A stretch of 59,577 nucleotides of DNA from Candidatus Poseidoniales archaeon (GTDB taxonomy: Archaea; Thermoplasmatota; Poseidoniia; Poseidoniales; Thalassarchaeaceae), in the NCBI GenBank assembly GCA_012964335.1, contig DTUF01000005.1, forward strand, positions 1-59,577, read 5' to 3'. Positions 17,601 to 26,165 of the stretch are shown in pieces. The translations under genes were made by a program, and so were the position numbers. Under the pieces are notes generated by a model. That model was not told where the DNA came from, searched no databases, and saw only the letters and a program-made list of their open reading frames with translations. The stretch's first letter is position 1; each line of letters opens with the position of its first letter.

Positions 17601-18318
17601 TGATAATACAGATATTATTCGGTTAGAATATGCCTTGAATAATGAGACCGCCTCTCCAATTGATTCGGAATTTTCAGCGGTGCAGGTGTGGACTTCAACT
17701 GGCGCCGTTAGTGAGACTTTGACCATTAATCCAGAGGCCGGAAACAATTACATTCATCTCAGACTAATTGGCGTTCCTGATGATGGGGATTCAATTAGTC
17801 GCGATTGGGCAGCGATTTGGATTGTCCATACTGATGGCGAAAATACAACCGAAAATGGTACCGATAATAGTACCAATAACAATCTTGACTCAGATGATGA
17901 TGGTGTAATTGATTCTTCAGACAACTGTCCAAATGAATATGGGACAATTGCGAATCAAGGTTGTCCTACTAATAGCGATACATCCAATCAGACTGGAAAC
18001 GATGGAACTAATCCAGAAGATGAATCACCAAATACCTCATCAATCTGGTATGTATTAATTGCAGTCATGCTTGCAGGACTTGCAATACTTGCAGTCATGG
18101 CGATAAGGTACAATCGGAAGACAGATAAGATTACAGAAGGGGTCTACTCAATGGCCCAGCCCAGTTCGTTCGCACCTCCTTCAACACCACCATCCCCTAA
18201 TATGCATCTTCCGTGCAAGGAGTGCGGGGGCTTCGTCCAAGAGGTGATGCATCAAGGAAACTTGTGGACATGGTGTCCATCTTGTCGTGAATGGCAAGAT
18301 TTTCTAGGCAAGCGATAA
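14638..18318 (+). CDS. Secreted WD40 propeller plus TSP3-repeat surface protein with cytoplasmic zinc ribbon
   Basis: A 1226-residue protein. A signal peptide (about 1-22) is followed by about 700 residues of WD40-type blades, for example LWDLDFSPDATKIAG, LFVWNVSDGRVLLW, TAGWDKQLIMWDI. From about residue 729 there are tandem DxDxDGxxD calcium-binding TSP3 repeats, then a beta domain and a further TSP3 unit with CPNEYG. One transmembrane helix lies at about 1137-1158. After the membrane come a Pro/Ser linker and a four-Cys zinc ribbon (CKECGG, then CPSC, about 1191-1216). The protein is thus anchored with the propeller outside and the ribbon inside. The ATG at 14638 is preferred to the TTG three bases before. 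Confidence 0.85.
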   Translation: MKCKSLLLVIVLIVSSQQIFFTAEITQISALDEQQPMAQSVSSQWQMNDAPPIQSGWSADTWQPDPKGALWDLDFSPDATKIAGVEISDNRLFVWNVSDGRVLLWIHHSASIVDVVWLSDEWVLVADSGINWYSYHVVDDGSSTPHTSTEMRSGQWSDSLTGTYNGYLWGLDASLNHSKVAFCGNINHLNMGGEVVIADLFHFIDGSPANAQHFLPQYWSVDCAISPNGATVAAIGRNLTTYSDGNVTYRDIVYGVEVATGVLQWERFVGGDNSSAWAVTWEPGGGSYTIAYNHPLPSQPNVWEGVATAYAEIDGSVFWYSPIPQNVSSLRWLPDGSYLGVGLFDPGRISFIDTAGQIQTDFGWHAVKSGSTSIPEDITAITTTSIPATTTANQLMASAGRDGSIEIWTVDITTFEILPYRRLGPAHVREIAVHPILDLVAIAESSGVVTVRTSNGSINRQCFHPEYGQVVYEIPFAKSVDWFNDEAIVAFSDGVIIACNEFNKWSWTFDLRDHKTVGAFGRIAMHQTSNYAAISWSSNTLNTSLDGHVAIIEPMSGQFFNEWQYSESHWTMAFNDFGTILASVGQTGGVRLWNTSDPNPQNWMDDGSPYSHSGYVGVTEWMPGADLLVTAGWDKQLIMWDIQSQSQMQQITLVDEPFAFAELLNEGLVVVGTGNPGNSLTGQLEFYNIQNSTPVNSYQMNHIPRGLGLFPSDQSLVVVNHTGTMLVLKLDADGDGWIDVDDDFPNDPTQHEDSDGDGWGDDQTQSNGDYCLNTQGSSYQDRNGCPDSDGDGYSDADATWLAHPLGAADAFPNMPSQWHDTDTDGHGDEYSFTVGNDGLRVGESGDAFINDVAQYRDLDGDGCGDNYTHGDDNGLRINEAGDAFISDPTQCNDFDGDGYGDNYTFTLDTDGLRVESGDAFPMDNMAWSDLDGDGCPTSSATGLAIDLYPTDSENCDEDLPFWLPVNLAILISNDASVWHLDISWDSAADNTDIIRLEYALNNETASPIDSEFSAVQVWTSTGAVSETLTINPEAGNNYIHLRLIGVPDDGDSISRDWAAIWIVHTDGENTTENGTDNSTNNNLDSDDDGVIDSSDNCPNEYGTIANQGCPTNSDTSNQTGNDGTNPEDESPNTSSIWYVLIAVMLAGLAILAVMAIRYNRKTDKITEGVYSMAQPSSFAPPSTPPSPNMHLPCKECGGFVQEVMHQGNLWTWCPSCREWQDFLGKR

Positions 18319-18341
18319 TCAACACCAATAAAGAACTAAAT

Positions 18342-19136
18342 TTAGTTGCTTGATTGTGAATATTCATGATAGTCTATAGTAGGTTGTAGGGAGTCAATTG
18401 CTGTTTGTAGTCGAGCATTTGCAGCTTGTTCTCCAGATTCAATTGAAGCAATTTGTTTGTGTAATGATTGAAGTCTGATGGTTAACGCAGTCACAACACC
18501 TTGCTTCAGACCTAGCGTAGGTTGAATCCAACGTTCTAATGAGGTGACAACTCTTTCAACAGAAGTTATCATACCGTTATTTGATATGAGAATAAATTCA
18601 TCATTCTCTCGGTTAACTGGTCCGCATTTACCAAGTGCTTTCTCTAATCCTTTTGCAACTTTTGTTGCCTTCTTGAGCGAACCTTTGCATTTTTCAAATG
18701 CCTCTACGGAAAGCAGATGGGCTTCAATATGCCCTGTTTTTGCCGCTGTAGAAAATCCCTTCAACGCCTTCTTCAAATTACCAAGATGTAAATTGATTCT
18801 TCCCATTTGCATTGAGTCTTCAATTTTGAGTGCTGTCTCATCTTCATTTCCACCAACACCTTCTTTAATTCGCATTTGACTTGATTTATTGGACTCTTTA
18901 GACAATATTTTGGCCGCTTTCATACTCAATTTCCACTTTTCTCGAATTTCCAGAATATTAGCGTGGTCTCGTAATGCAAGCACTAACAGTTCTTGTCGCT
19001 GAAGCGTTCTCTTCTTCTCAGATAATAACAGAGAGGTTAATTCCTCGGCCATTACTTCTGAAATTTCAAGACGGCCGTCAGCGACATAACTGCGTAATTG
19101 ATTCAGAACTTTAACCGGGTCATCCATGCCAAACAT
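18342..19136 (-). CDS. Helical protein of unknown function
   Basis: A 264-residue, almost entirely alpha-helical soluble protein rich in Lys, Glu and Leu. The middle part (MQMGRINLHLGNLKKALKGFSTAAKTG, about 110-140) looks like one tetratricopeptide-type helix pair. The flanks look like coiled coil. No family is recognised. The start at 19136 is set by GAGGTGA six bases upstream; the frame extends to a GTG at 19145 inside that Shine-Dalgarno. It is convergent with the WD40-TSP3 gene (24-base gap) and follows the Fn3-like surface gene. Confidence 0.6.
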   Translation of the reverse strand: MFGMDDPVKVLNQLRSYVADGRLEISEVMAEELTSLLLSEKKRTLQRQELLVLALRDHANILEIREKWKLSMKAAKILSKESNKSSQMRIKEGVGGNEDETALKIEDSMQMGRINLHLGNLKKALKGFSTAAKTGHIEAHLLSVEAFEKCKGSLKKATKVAKGLEKALGKCGPVNRENDEFILISNNGMITSVERVVTSLERWIQPTLGLKQGVVTALTIRLQSLHKQIASIESGEQAANARLQTAIDSLQPTIDYHEYSQSSN

Positions 19137-19227
19137 AAGGTTCACCTCACCATCCGAGTTGAGTCATCACGCATTACCACTCCTATTGTTCGTGTTAAAA
19201 GCCAATGCTGAAGAAAAATGTGGTTGT

Positions 19228-22200
19228 TCAACTTCTGCGTTTTACAGCTCGCCGCTTCTTGCCCTTCTTTGATGCTGGTCTCCGCCTCTTCGGTTTTCTT
19301 TTCTTTGGGGCAACGTCCTCATCTTCGTCATCCCAACCATCATCGTCGTCATCGTCAAAGTCATCATCCTCTTCATCATCCTCAACAACTGTCTTCTTGC
19401 GGCGTTTCTTTTGCTCACCTGTGTCTGTAGCGAATGGGTCACCTTCATCTTCCAATTGTTTGGTTTTTGGAGCTGCCTCCAATTCAGCTAGGCCAGCATC
19501 TGCGGTATCGGCGGCAGAACCACCACCACTATCTCCACCGCTCATGAACTCAAGCATCCAATCATCTTCTTCATCAAACTCATCACCATCTTTCTTCTTC
19601 TTGGATGGGTCTTGTGCGGCGAGTACTCCCATCATTATAGCGAAGAACAGCAGTAACAAATTGAAGGCCCCAACTGCGATGATAATGACGTAAGGTGGGC
19701 TGGTCAGAGATAGCGGGGCTCCAGGTTCTTGTTCTTCTTCATTAAATGGGCTGTTCCCACTTTGACAAAGGGTGATTCCGCTGATGTTTTCATAACAGTG
19801 ATCAACATAAAATGTGGTTGTGAACAATTTTTCATTTCCGGCAGAATCTTTTGCCATGATTTTCAATCTGTGGTTCCCAGGGTCCTCAAATGTTGAAGCA
19901 GGTTCAGTCATACTGAAAACCACAATATTTGAAGGGGTGCCAAGAGGTGTAATTATAGTGACATTTTCCCATTCAAATTCCTCATTAAAGAACTCGCCAA
20001 CGTTAGTGAATTGGTATTTTACTTCAACCAGTTCAACATCATCAGTGACTACACCATGAATTCTGATTTCAGTTCCATACAGGTACTTGCTTTGAGATGA
20101 TGGTGAGAATAATTCAATAGTTGGTGCTTTGGAATCAACGGACCAATTGGTTAGCGAGAAAGAATGTGAATTTCCAACAACGTCAACTAATGTAACAGAG
20201 ACTGTGACGTTACTAGTATCCATTCCGCTAGGAATACCGAAATCCCAGATGTAGTGAGTGTCAGAAGCTAGGAATGGTGTAGCACGAGTAACTTCACCTT
20301 CGGGAGTAAATGTGGTGCCAATTGCTGAACCTTCAATATAATTCTCTGTATGAACCTGTATCATAGGGAATTCCTCTAATGGTTCTACACTATGGATGTG
20401 TAATCGGTAATCACCGCTTTTTAGTGGTCCACCGGGCATTCCCTCTTCTCCTCCTATTCCAAGTAAGATTTCAGCATCAGGAGGTGTTGTGTCCTCGTGA
20501 ACTAGCCATACGTTTGAGCGATTACTGACCGAATCTCTAGAATTCCCCCATGAATCCGCTACGATAAGAGCGTACCAAGCATGTCGGTCCAAGTTTTCTT
20601 CTAGAGATAATTCACGGAGAATTGTAGTTTCAGAAGATTGTGGTATGTATGTGTCAATCATCAATTCCCAGCCATCATCATCAGATAAGTTCCCAGTCTC
20701 ATTATTTTCAAATGGTGTGCCAAGATGTCGCCAAATAGAGTAGGATTCATCTTCTTCTGCTAGAGAGTTAATCCAGGATAATAATAAGCTATTCTGGCTA
20801 CCTTGAAGCATGGGTTGCGCGAGTTGTACAGGTGCAGGGGCTAGAGTATCTTCACGAACAGACAATTGTATGCAATTTTGAATGAAGCGAGTATCTTCAT
20901 AAGTTGCATTGAGATGGTTATATCGAGTAACAGATGTGATGCAATAATACGAAAGTCTGTCCTTATCAATTGGAATAGGAATTAATGCGTACTCAACCCC
21001 ATCAGGCACCGTTGCTGCAAGGGTTGCTTCAAGCGTGAGATTACTTGCTGCTGAGAGTTTGGTCCAAGAGTGCCAAATGTGGTAATATTCGCCTTCTGCA
21101 CCCATTTGGTCAGTCCAAGTGACATTGGTCCACCCACCACCGATATATGCTGCCTGAACATTAGTTGGTTCTGCTACCCATGGGTCAAACGCATTCTCCA
21201 TGATAGGTCCGGCTACAGATGAGGGCAGGATTGTGCTATTGTGATTACCACGAGCATCAGCAGCAGTCACTGCATAGTATGCATACCCAAGAGTACCTCG
21301 CTCAACTTCGTAACGGTACGTTGCTACTCCTGTAGGGAGTGAAGCGATATGCTCAATGTTTGGATCGAGAGTGTCACTGAACGGTGCGCCCGAACGCCAT
21401 ATGTGATACGTAGCGCCAAGTTCCTCTGGGATGTCAATCCAAGTGATTGTAGTGTTTCCAGTACCACCAAGTGGTTCCGCTACGAATGTTGCATCTACAC
21501 CTTCAACATTAATCGGTGCGACATTGTCTTCAGCAACGGGGAATTCTGCATCCATCGTGTTGACACCACCTATGAACCGGAAGTCTTCGTAACCTAGGTA
21601 AAAGTAAGTCACAGAATAATATGCTTCAACATCAGTCTCGGGTGGGACATCATAGGATGTACTTGAAACGCCAGGAGGTTCGCTTGCAACCAATGTCTTT
21701 TGCATTCCAAGCCAATTGGCTCTGGTTGCTGGAGAAAGATGGCGGTAAATGTTGGAAATGTATGCATTCGGCCCCGTCTCAATTAATGTGCCGGGTTGAA
21801 GTTGATTGAGATTAATCCAGTCAATTTTGGTTCTACTAGTTTCAGGGAAAAATGTAGCATTTACAGCAAATGGAGCAATAATATCATGTGTATTTTCGTA
21901 AATCGGCTCAGGAATTTGGCCAGTCCCCAACTCCATGAAGGCTTTGAGTGAACCGTCATCAAGTTGAGTTGCAATACCGTAGTAGAACGAACCATTGACT
22001 CCCGGAGGCAATGGGTGAATGATAGAATGTTGCTGACCTGGGCAACTGACCACATTACCTGTACAGGCAGAGACATTAGCGATGTAGGGAATAGTCCCGT
22101 TCTGAATCAGGCTGGTATTCATCTGCGAATCACTACGATAAACTAGGTATCTACTCGTTTGAAGCATTTGAGCGATGGTTAAATTTTGGGTTTGGATATT

Positions 22201-22377
22201 TTCCCACATTATCGCCGTAGACTCAGTAAAGGGATCAAATATAGCTTCAATATTCTGTGACTGCATATCATTTGGGGCAGCCTGATCTGCCGCAACAGTA
22301 GGTACGAACGGTAGCGCTGAAACCAGTAGTAAAAGCGCGGTTAGTAGAATTGACTTACTCATCTGATTACAGCGCAC
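19228..22377 (-). CDS. Secreted Fn3-like surface protein with acidic-basic cytoplasmic tail
   Basis: A 1049-residue protein. A signal peptide (SILLTALLLLVSALPFVPTVAA) is followed by at least four Fn3-like beta domains, each carrying a YxIWR-type strand: YLVYRSD, YHIWRSG, YHIWHSW, YSIWRHL. More Ig-like domains follow (ITPLGTPSNIVVFSM, then RLKIMAKDSAGNE). One transmembrane helix lies near residues 888-915. The 130-residue inner tail has KKKKDGDEFDEEDDW, then a run of Asp/Glu, and ends strongly basic (KKRKPKRRRPASKKGKKRRAVKRRS is its last part). The GTG at 22377 has GGAGGG 7 nt upstream; the ATG at 22362 is the alternative. Likely an adhesin or envelope component. Confidence 0.78.
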   Translation of the reverse strand: MRCNQMSKSILLTALLLLVSALPFVPTVAADQAAPNDMQSQNIEAIFDPFTESTAIMWENIQTQNLTIAQMLQTSRYLVYRSDSQMNTSLIQNGTIPYIANVSACTGNVVSCPGQQHSIIHPLPPGVNGSFYYGIATQLDDGSLKAFMELGTGQIPEPIYENTHDIIAPFAVNATFFPETSRTKIDWINLNQLQPGTLIETGPNAYISNIYRHLSPATRANWLGMQKTLVASEPPGVSSTSYDVPPETDVEAYYSVTYFYLGYEDFRFIGGVNTMDAEFPVAEDNVAPINVEGVDATFVAEPLGGTGNTTITWIDIPEELGATYHIWRSGAPFSDTLDPNIEHIASLPTGVATYRYEVERGTLGYAYYAVTAADARGNHNSTILPSSVAGPIMENAFDPWVAEPTNVQAAYIGGGWTNVTWTDQMGAEGEYYHIWHSWTKLSAASNLTLEATLAATVPDGVEYALIPIPIDKDRLSYYCITSVTRYNHLNATYEDTRFIQNCIQLSVREDTLAPAPVQLAQPMLQGSQNSLLLSWINSLAEEDESYSIWRHLGTPFENNETGNLSDDDGWELMIDTYIPQSSETTILRELSLEENLDRHAWYALIVADSWGNSRDSVSNRSNVWLVHEDTTPPDAEILLGIGGEEGMPGGPLKSGDYRLHIHSVEPLEEFPMIQVHTENYIEGSAIGTTFTPEGEVTRATPFLASDTHYIWDFGIPSGMDTSNVTVSVTLVDVVGNSHSFSLTNWSVDSKAPTIELFSPSSQSKYLYGTEIRIHGVVTDDVELVEVKYQFTNVGEFFNEEFEWENVTIITPLGTPSNIVVFSMTEPASTFEDPGNHRLKIMAKDSAGNEKLFTTTFYVDHCYENISGITLCQSGNSPFNEEEQEPGAPLSLTSPPYVIIIAVGAFNLLLLFFAIMMGVLAAQDPSKKKKDGDEFDEEDDWMLEFMSGGDSGGGSAADTADAGLAELEAAPKTKQLEDEGDPFATDTGEQKKRRKKTVVEDDEEDDDFDDDDDDGWDDEDEDVAPKKRKPKRRRPASKKGKKRRAVKRRS

Positions 22378-22434
22378 GCTCAATCCCTCCGTAAAGGGGT
22401 GTGGGAACGAGGCGGTTATGAGGCTGACGCAATA

Positions 22435-22452
22435 TGACCCCCTTTAGAGTCA
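22435..22452 (-). promoter_or_regulatory. Leader hairpin upstream of the Fn3-like surface gene
   Basis: On the minus strand TGACTC pairs with GGGTCA (one T-G pair) around TAAAGG. It lies about 58 bases upstream of the GTG at 22377, much as the hairpin at 14576-14591 lies upstream of the WD40-TSP3 surface gene. It shares the CTAAAGG core with three other leaders. Confidence 0.4.
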
Positions 22453-22465
22453 AATCTTGGCCATT

Positions 22466-23170
22466 TCAATTCGAATCATCATTGTTATCGCCCCCTTGGG
22501 GGGCGGATATCATCGCTACCAGTTCTTTACGAGCTGTAATGAAACGACTGAAAAAGGAGTATATCCCGCCTAAAAATGAAATTAAAAGCACAATTGATAA
22601 AGCATTAATTTCAACATTAAATAGGGGTATTTGTCCGTAATCCTCAATTCCATTAAACGCTTGCCAAATGGCTGCTAAACAACCAAAAAGGGTAATAATC
22701 ATCCTGTCTGCTCTACCAAACCCGCCATAGTTCCTTCCTAGGCCAACAGATTGAGATTGTGTGCCCATGTAAGAGCCCATCAAAGTCGCTAAGCCAGCAG
22801 CGTAGCCAAGATGTGGTGATGTGAGCCATGCAGTATTGACTCCTATAGCCACGATAATTCCGAAATCAACGATTCTGTCAATAGTATGATCTAGAAAATC
22901 CCCATAAGATGAAGTTTTATTGTGAACTCTTGCAATTTGTCCATCTAATGCATCACAAAACGCTGCAAATGCAAATAGTAGTGTGGCTAAAATTAATTTT
23001 ATTGCCCCATCAGCGTCAGCGGTTGCGGTCGCAAAACACCATGCTGATATTCCTGCTATAAACAAACTAAACCAAGATATATGGTTCGGATTTAAAAAGC
23101 CTAATTTATTTACCAAAGGCTCAATTAATTCTGAAAAGTTATCACGTAAATTATTGAGCGCCATGTTCAT
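22466..23170 (-). CDS. CDP-alcohol phosphatidyltransferase
   Basis: A 234-residue integral membrane enzyme that condenses a CDP-activated lipid (in archaea CDP-archaeol) with an alcohol. The complete signature DGx2ARx8Gx3Dx3D is visible as DGQIAR ... GDFLDHTID at about residues 75-97. About six membrane helices are predicted. The alcohol (inositol phosphate, glycerol phosphate, serine) cannot be read from the sequence. The ATG at 23170 overlaps the stop of the kinase gene by 4 bases, so the two are coupled. Confidence 0.88.
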   Translation of the reverse strand: MNMALNNLRDNFSELIEPLVNKLGFLNPNHISWFSLFIAGISAWCFATATADADGAIKLILATLLFAFAAFCDALDGQIARVHNKTSSYGDFLDHTIDRIVDFGIIVAIGVNTAWLTSPHLGYAAGLATLMGSYMGTQSQSVGLGRNYGGFGRADRMIITLFGCLAAIWQAFNGIEDYGQIPLFNVEINALSIVLLISFLGGIYSFFSRFITARKELVAMISAPQGGDNNDDSN

Positions 23171-23766
23171 TCACCATGCAGGATTGTAATCCAGTCAATT
23201 CGTTGCTCCGGGCTTTTGGGCTTGAACCCATCTCTTCTCCAAACCCCAATCTGTGAGAAAAGTGAATGAACACTCTGTTGCGAAGAATCTAGTTCCAAGA
23301 CAGGAGTATTTCCCCATTCATGCTCATCATTCCATGCCGCTCCGAGGAGTTCCCACTCAGCATTTTCATCAATTTTTGATTTTGCCCATTCCCTATTTTG
23401 CATTCTGGTTTGGAGCACCTCGGGATTACAGCGTATAATGACGATAGCATCCACTGGTAGCAGATGAGACAGATGTCCATCAATCAACAGATCATCCGTT
23501 GGAGGATGTGCCCATAGTTTTGAAAGACTAGTTGCCAATTGTTCAATATCAATTGGGTGAGCACCATCGCTGCTGTCAATTTTACCGAGGCACCCATTCT
23601 GTTCGGCCAATTTTTTGTCACTAACTACTGTTACTAGCCAACCTTTGTTAGAATTAGCAAGGGCAAATTCAGACAAACTAGTTTTGCCGCTACCAGGAGT
23701 GCCGGTGATGGCAATTCGGTGCGCCCAAGTCCCACTCATCATGTTGGGGCTAGTTGTAATGGTCAT
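23167..23766 (-). CDS. AK6/Fap7-like nucleoside monophosphate kinase
   Basis: A 199-residue P-loop kinase. The Walker A is ITGTPGSGKTS (about 21-31). The LIDGHLSHLLPVDAIVIIRC segment and the following PEVLQTRMQNREWAKSKIDENAEWE helix are typical of the AK6/Fap7 group, which acts as adenylate kinase and in eukaryotes and archaea assists small-subunit maturation. The C-terminus (about 150-199) is longer than usual. No Shine-Dalgarno is visible; it may be leaderless from the ATG at 23766, or start at one of the ATGs ten codons in. It is cotranscribed with the phosphatidyltransferase. Confidence 0.8.
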   Translation of the reverse strand: MTITTSPNMMSGTWAHRIAITGTPGSGKTSLSEFALANSNKGWLVTVVSDKKLAEQNGCLGKIDSSDGAHPIDIEQLATSLSKLWAHPPTDDLLIDGHLSHLLPVDAIVIIRCNPEVLQTRMQNREWAKSKIDENAEWELLGAAWNDEHEWGNTPVLELDSSQQSVHSLFSQIGVWRRDGFKPKSPEQRIDWITILHGE

Positions 23767-23888
23767 CAAGGTGATGGCGCAGGGTTGGTAATCAATTCAA
23801 GACTGGAGTCAATTTTCATACTCCAATAAATTCCTTTTTATCCTCAAAATACAAATTGTAGGTAGAAAAAACGAGTTTGAGCGACCAG

Positions 23889-23897
23889 TTTATACAC
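23889..23897 (+). promoter_or_regulatory. TATA-like element for the RAM-domain gene
   Basis: TTTATACAC sits about 41 bases upstream of the ATG at 23934. A start of transcription near 23918 would leave a short leader that carries the GGAGGG Shine-Dalgarno at 23922-23927. Confidence 0.5.
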
Positions 23898-23933
23898 AGA
23901 GACCACACTACTACAGTTCACGGAGGGAATTAG

Positions 23934-24185
23934 ATGATACAATCAACTGAAGCGACGGCCATTGTGCTGATAGTCGCAGAACCAGGAAGAGAGACTGAAG
24001 TTTACAATGAATTACAAACTATACCAGAGGTGGTTGAGCAAATGTTGTTGTTCGGTGAATATGACCTTTATGTGAAAATAGTCTGTGAGGATTATGCACT
24101 ACTTGGGAGTGTAGTAATCAATAGAATTAGGGCTATTGAGGGAGTAGATTCCACAAAAACTCTCACCGCTGCACCAATGCTTTGA
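23934..24185 (+). CDS. Stand-alone Lrp/AsnC effector (RAM) domain protein
   Basis: An 83-residue protein consisting only of a RAM domain: ATAIVLIVAEPGRETEVYNEL, EVVEQMLLFGEYDLYVKIVC, then a helix and IEGVDSTKTLTAAPM. In full-length Lrp/AsnC regulators this domain binds amino acids and drives oligomerisation, with a helix-turn-helix in front. No DNA-binding part is present here. Stand-alone RAM proteins occur in archaea and may modulate full-length Lrp proteins or act by themselves. A strong GGAGGG lies six bases before the ATG. Confidence 0.85.
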   Translation: MIQSTEATAIVLIVAEPGRETEVYNELQTIPEVVEQMLLFGEYDLYVKIVCEDYALLGSVVINRIRAIEGVDSTKTLTAAPML

Positions 24186-24199
24186 GTGGTGTTCGTAGC

Positions 24200-24214
24200 G
24201 TAGGTTTCACCTAC
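24200..24214 (+). promoter_or_regulatory. Short hairpin before the antiporter start
   Basis: GTAGGT and ACCTAC pair around TTC, ending one base before the ATG at 24216 and following the RAM-gene stop by 15 bases. It could hinder initiation at 24216 and favour the in-frame ATG at 24237, or simply be chance. Confidence 0.3.
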
Positions 24215-24215
24215 T

Positions 24216-25397
24216 ATGCCCATTCCTCAACATTTCATGACAGAGGCGGTTGATGGTAATGCAGTTGCAACTGAACTGGGATGGGAGGGAGTCATTGAAT
24301 TAATTGATCCCCGTCAATCAAAACTCTCATTGATGTTGGTTTTCATTCCTTTAGCGATTTATTTTAGCATTTTTTCTCACAATGCGCCAATGGCGTTTGC
24401 AACTTCAATAGCGGCTATCATGCCGCTTGCATATTTGATGGGAGAGGCAACAGAACAAATTGCCCTGAAAACCAATGATTCAATTGGCGGCTTACTAAAT
24501 GCGACATTTGGCAACGCTGCCGAGATGATAATAGCAATTTTTGCAGTGATGGCAGCAGCAACTGCCATCAAAGAAGGTGATGCAGAAACTGCTGCGACAA
24601 TGATTAGTGTTGTTCAAGCATCACTTATCGGGTCAATTCTTGGTAATCTCTTACTAGTTCTTGGGATCGCATTTGTTTGGGGTGGAATTCATCACAAAGT
24701 GCAGGAATTTTCAGGAACTCAAGTTGGTGCGAACGGTTCCCTTCTCTTCTTGGCTGTGATTGCATTAATTTTACCCACTGCTTACGGATTCACTGGAAAT
24801 GGACACGAGGAGGCGATAGTCACTCTCTCTCGTATTACAGCAGTGATTTTACTGATAATGTATGGGTTGTTTTTATTGTTCCAACTTCGTACCCACACCG
24901 AATTGTTTGCGACAGACGGAGACCACGATGAAGAACCGGTGATGGGCAGGCGCCAAGCCATGACCCTGCTTATCGGTGCTACTATTATGGTGGCTTGGAT
25001 GGCTGAAATAATGGTTCACTCAATTCAATCTGCAGCTGATGAATGGGGGCTTCCAACTCTATTCATCGGTGTGATATTGTTGCCTCTGTTCGGAAATGCG
25101 GCGGAGCATTTCACAGCAGTTTCAGTTGCTGGTAAAAATAAGATGGATTTAGCATTCTCAATAGCGGTTGGCTCAAGTACGCAAATAGCGGTTTTTGTGG
25201 CTCCAGCAATGGTCATGTTAGCGTGGATAGTCAATGTCCCACTGACCTTCCAATTTGGCTTATTTGAGACATTGGCTACGTTTCTCGCTGTGTTGATTAC
25301 CAATGCTATTGCTTCAGATGGAAAATCAAATTGGCTTGAAGGGTCAATGTTGCTAGCAACATACGCTATTCTTGCAGTCGCTTTCTTCCTCTATTGA
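24216..25397 (+). CDS. Calcium/proton antiporter (CaCA superfamily, CAX type)
   Basis: A 393-residue membrane protein with about 11 helices and the internal two-fold symmetry of CAX exchangers. The duplicated ion-binding alpha motifs are [13 protein letters not shown] (about 94-106, GNAAE at 99-103) and [12 protein letters not shown] (GNAAE near 293-297). The two halves are split by an acidic loop (TDGDHDEEP, about 231-239). It exports Ca2+ in exchange for protons. The first ATG gives MPIPQHF; the ATG at 24237 is equally possible. Confidence 0.9.
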   Translation: MPIPQHFMTEAVDGNAVATELGWEGVIELIDPRQSKLSLMLVFIPLAIYFSIFSHNAPMAFATSIAAIMPLAYLMGEATEQIALKTNDSIGGLLNATFGNAAEMIIAIFAVMAAATAIKEGDAETAATMISVVQASLIGSILGNLLLVLGIAFVWGGIHHKVQEFSGTQVGANGSLLFLAVIALILPTAYGFTGNGHEEAIVTLSRITAVILLIMYGLFLLFQLRTHTELFATDGDHDEEPVMGRRQAMTLLIGATIMVAWMAEIMVHSIQSAADEWGLPTLFIGVILLPLFGNAAEHFTAVSVAGKNKMDLAFSIAVGSSTQIAVFVAPAMVMLAWIVNVPLTFQFGLFETLATFLAVLITNAIASDGKSNWLEGSMLLATYAILAVAFFLY

Positions 25398-25439
25398 TTG
25401 CAAACATCAATGTTGTTGAAACATATTATAGAAATCTGC

Positions 25440-26165
25440 TTATGAGTCGCGGTTTTCTTTGACCGCCCTGCTTTCACTATGACTTGAAATCCAGTATCCC
25501 CACAATAGGAATCCAACAGTCATTGATAGCATGTGGGCAGCTGATGTTAATGCACCGATGCCATTGAAAAAATGGTTCCACGTCTCAAAAGCGACTGCGA
25601 TTGCTGGAACCATCCATACTTTACGAACTTGATGTGAGGAGGCTCCGATAATTCCGAAGAAACCAGCGGATCCACCATTCCAATTGCGGGCAAATCCACC
25701 ACGGAGAAATTCACTGTCTGGGTAGACCAATTCTCCGATATGCATTCCGATTGACACTCCAATTGCTGCTACGGAAAGACAAATCATGAACAAAATGTAG
25801 GTTCGAATCGCACCCTCTCTGACTTCAAATGATTGAACAAAAACTAGGAAACTCATTGAAACGAACATGATATGGGTTGTACCATGGTGAAAAAATGGAA
25901 TTACCAACAGTGACGTGAAAAAGCGAATTGGTGCGTCAACCAAGTCACCCGGCCAAATTCCGGTAATGCAAGAATTCCCACCCCCAGTGATGTAGCAATC
26001 ATTGGCTGGGCCAGTCATATCTGATAACCAAAATACCCAGATGAGGATTAGGTATGAAAAAGTGAATTTCCGGCTCAAAAATAGTTCTAAGGGCCTTAAT
26101 GGCACTCCTGCCAGACTACACCAAGGCCAAGACCAAGGAAATAATGGAAAGTTGTCTTTACTCAC
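25440..26165 (-). CDS. Rhomboid-family intramembrane protease
   Basis: A 241-residue protein with about six to seven membrane helices. The layout matches rhomboids: an early PFFHHGTTHIMFVSMSF (like HxxxxHLLFNMLSL), a central WNGGSAGFFGIIGA with the catalytic Ser in the GxSx motif, and a late SAAHMLSMTVGFLLWG helix with the likely catalytic His. The substrates are unknown. The GTG at 26165 overlaps the amidohydrolase stop and has AGGTGG upstream, so the two genes form a coupled pair, with no obvious functional reason. Confidence 0.75.
   Translation of the reverse strand: MSKDNFPLFPWSWPWCSLAGVPLRPLELFLSRKFTFSYLILIWVFWLSDMTGPANDCYITGGGNSCITGIWPGDLVDAPIRFFTSLLVIPFFHHGTTHIMFVSMSFLVFVQSFEVREGAIRTYILFMICLSVAAIGVSIGMHIGELVYPDSEFLRGGFARNWNGGSAGFFGIIGASSHQVRKVWMVPAIAVAFETWNHFFNGIGALTSAAHMLSMTVGFLLWGYWISSHSESRAVKENRDS

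Noticed and set aside
19205-19693. Plus-strand Ser-rich frame over the acidic tail of the Fn3-like gene
   Set aside because: The Ser runs are the complement of Asp/Glu codons in the real gene.
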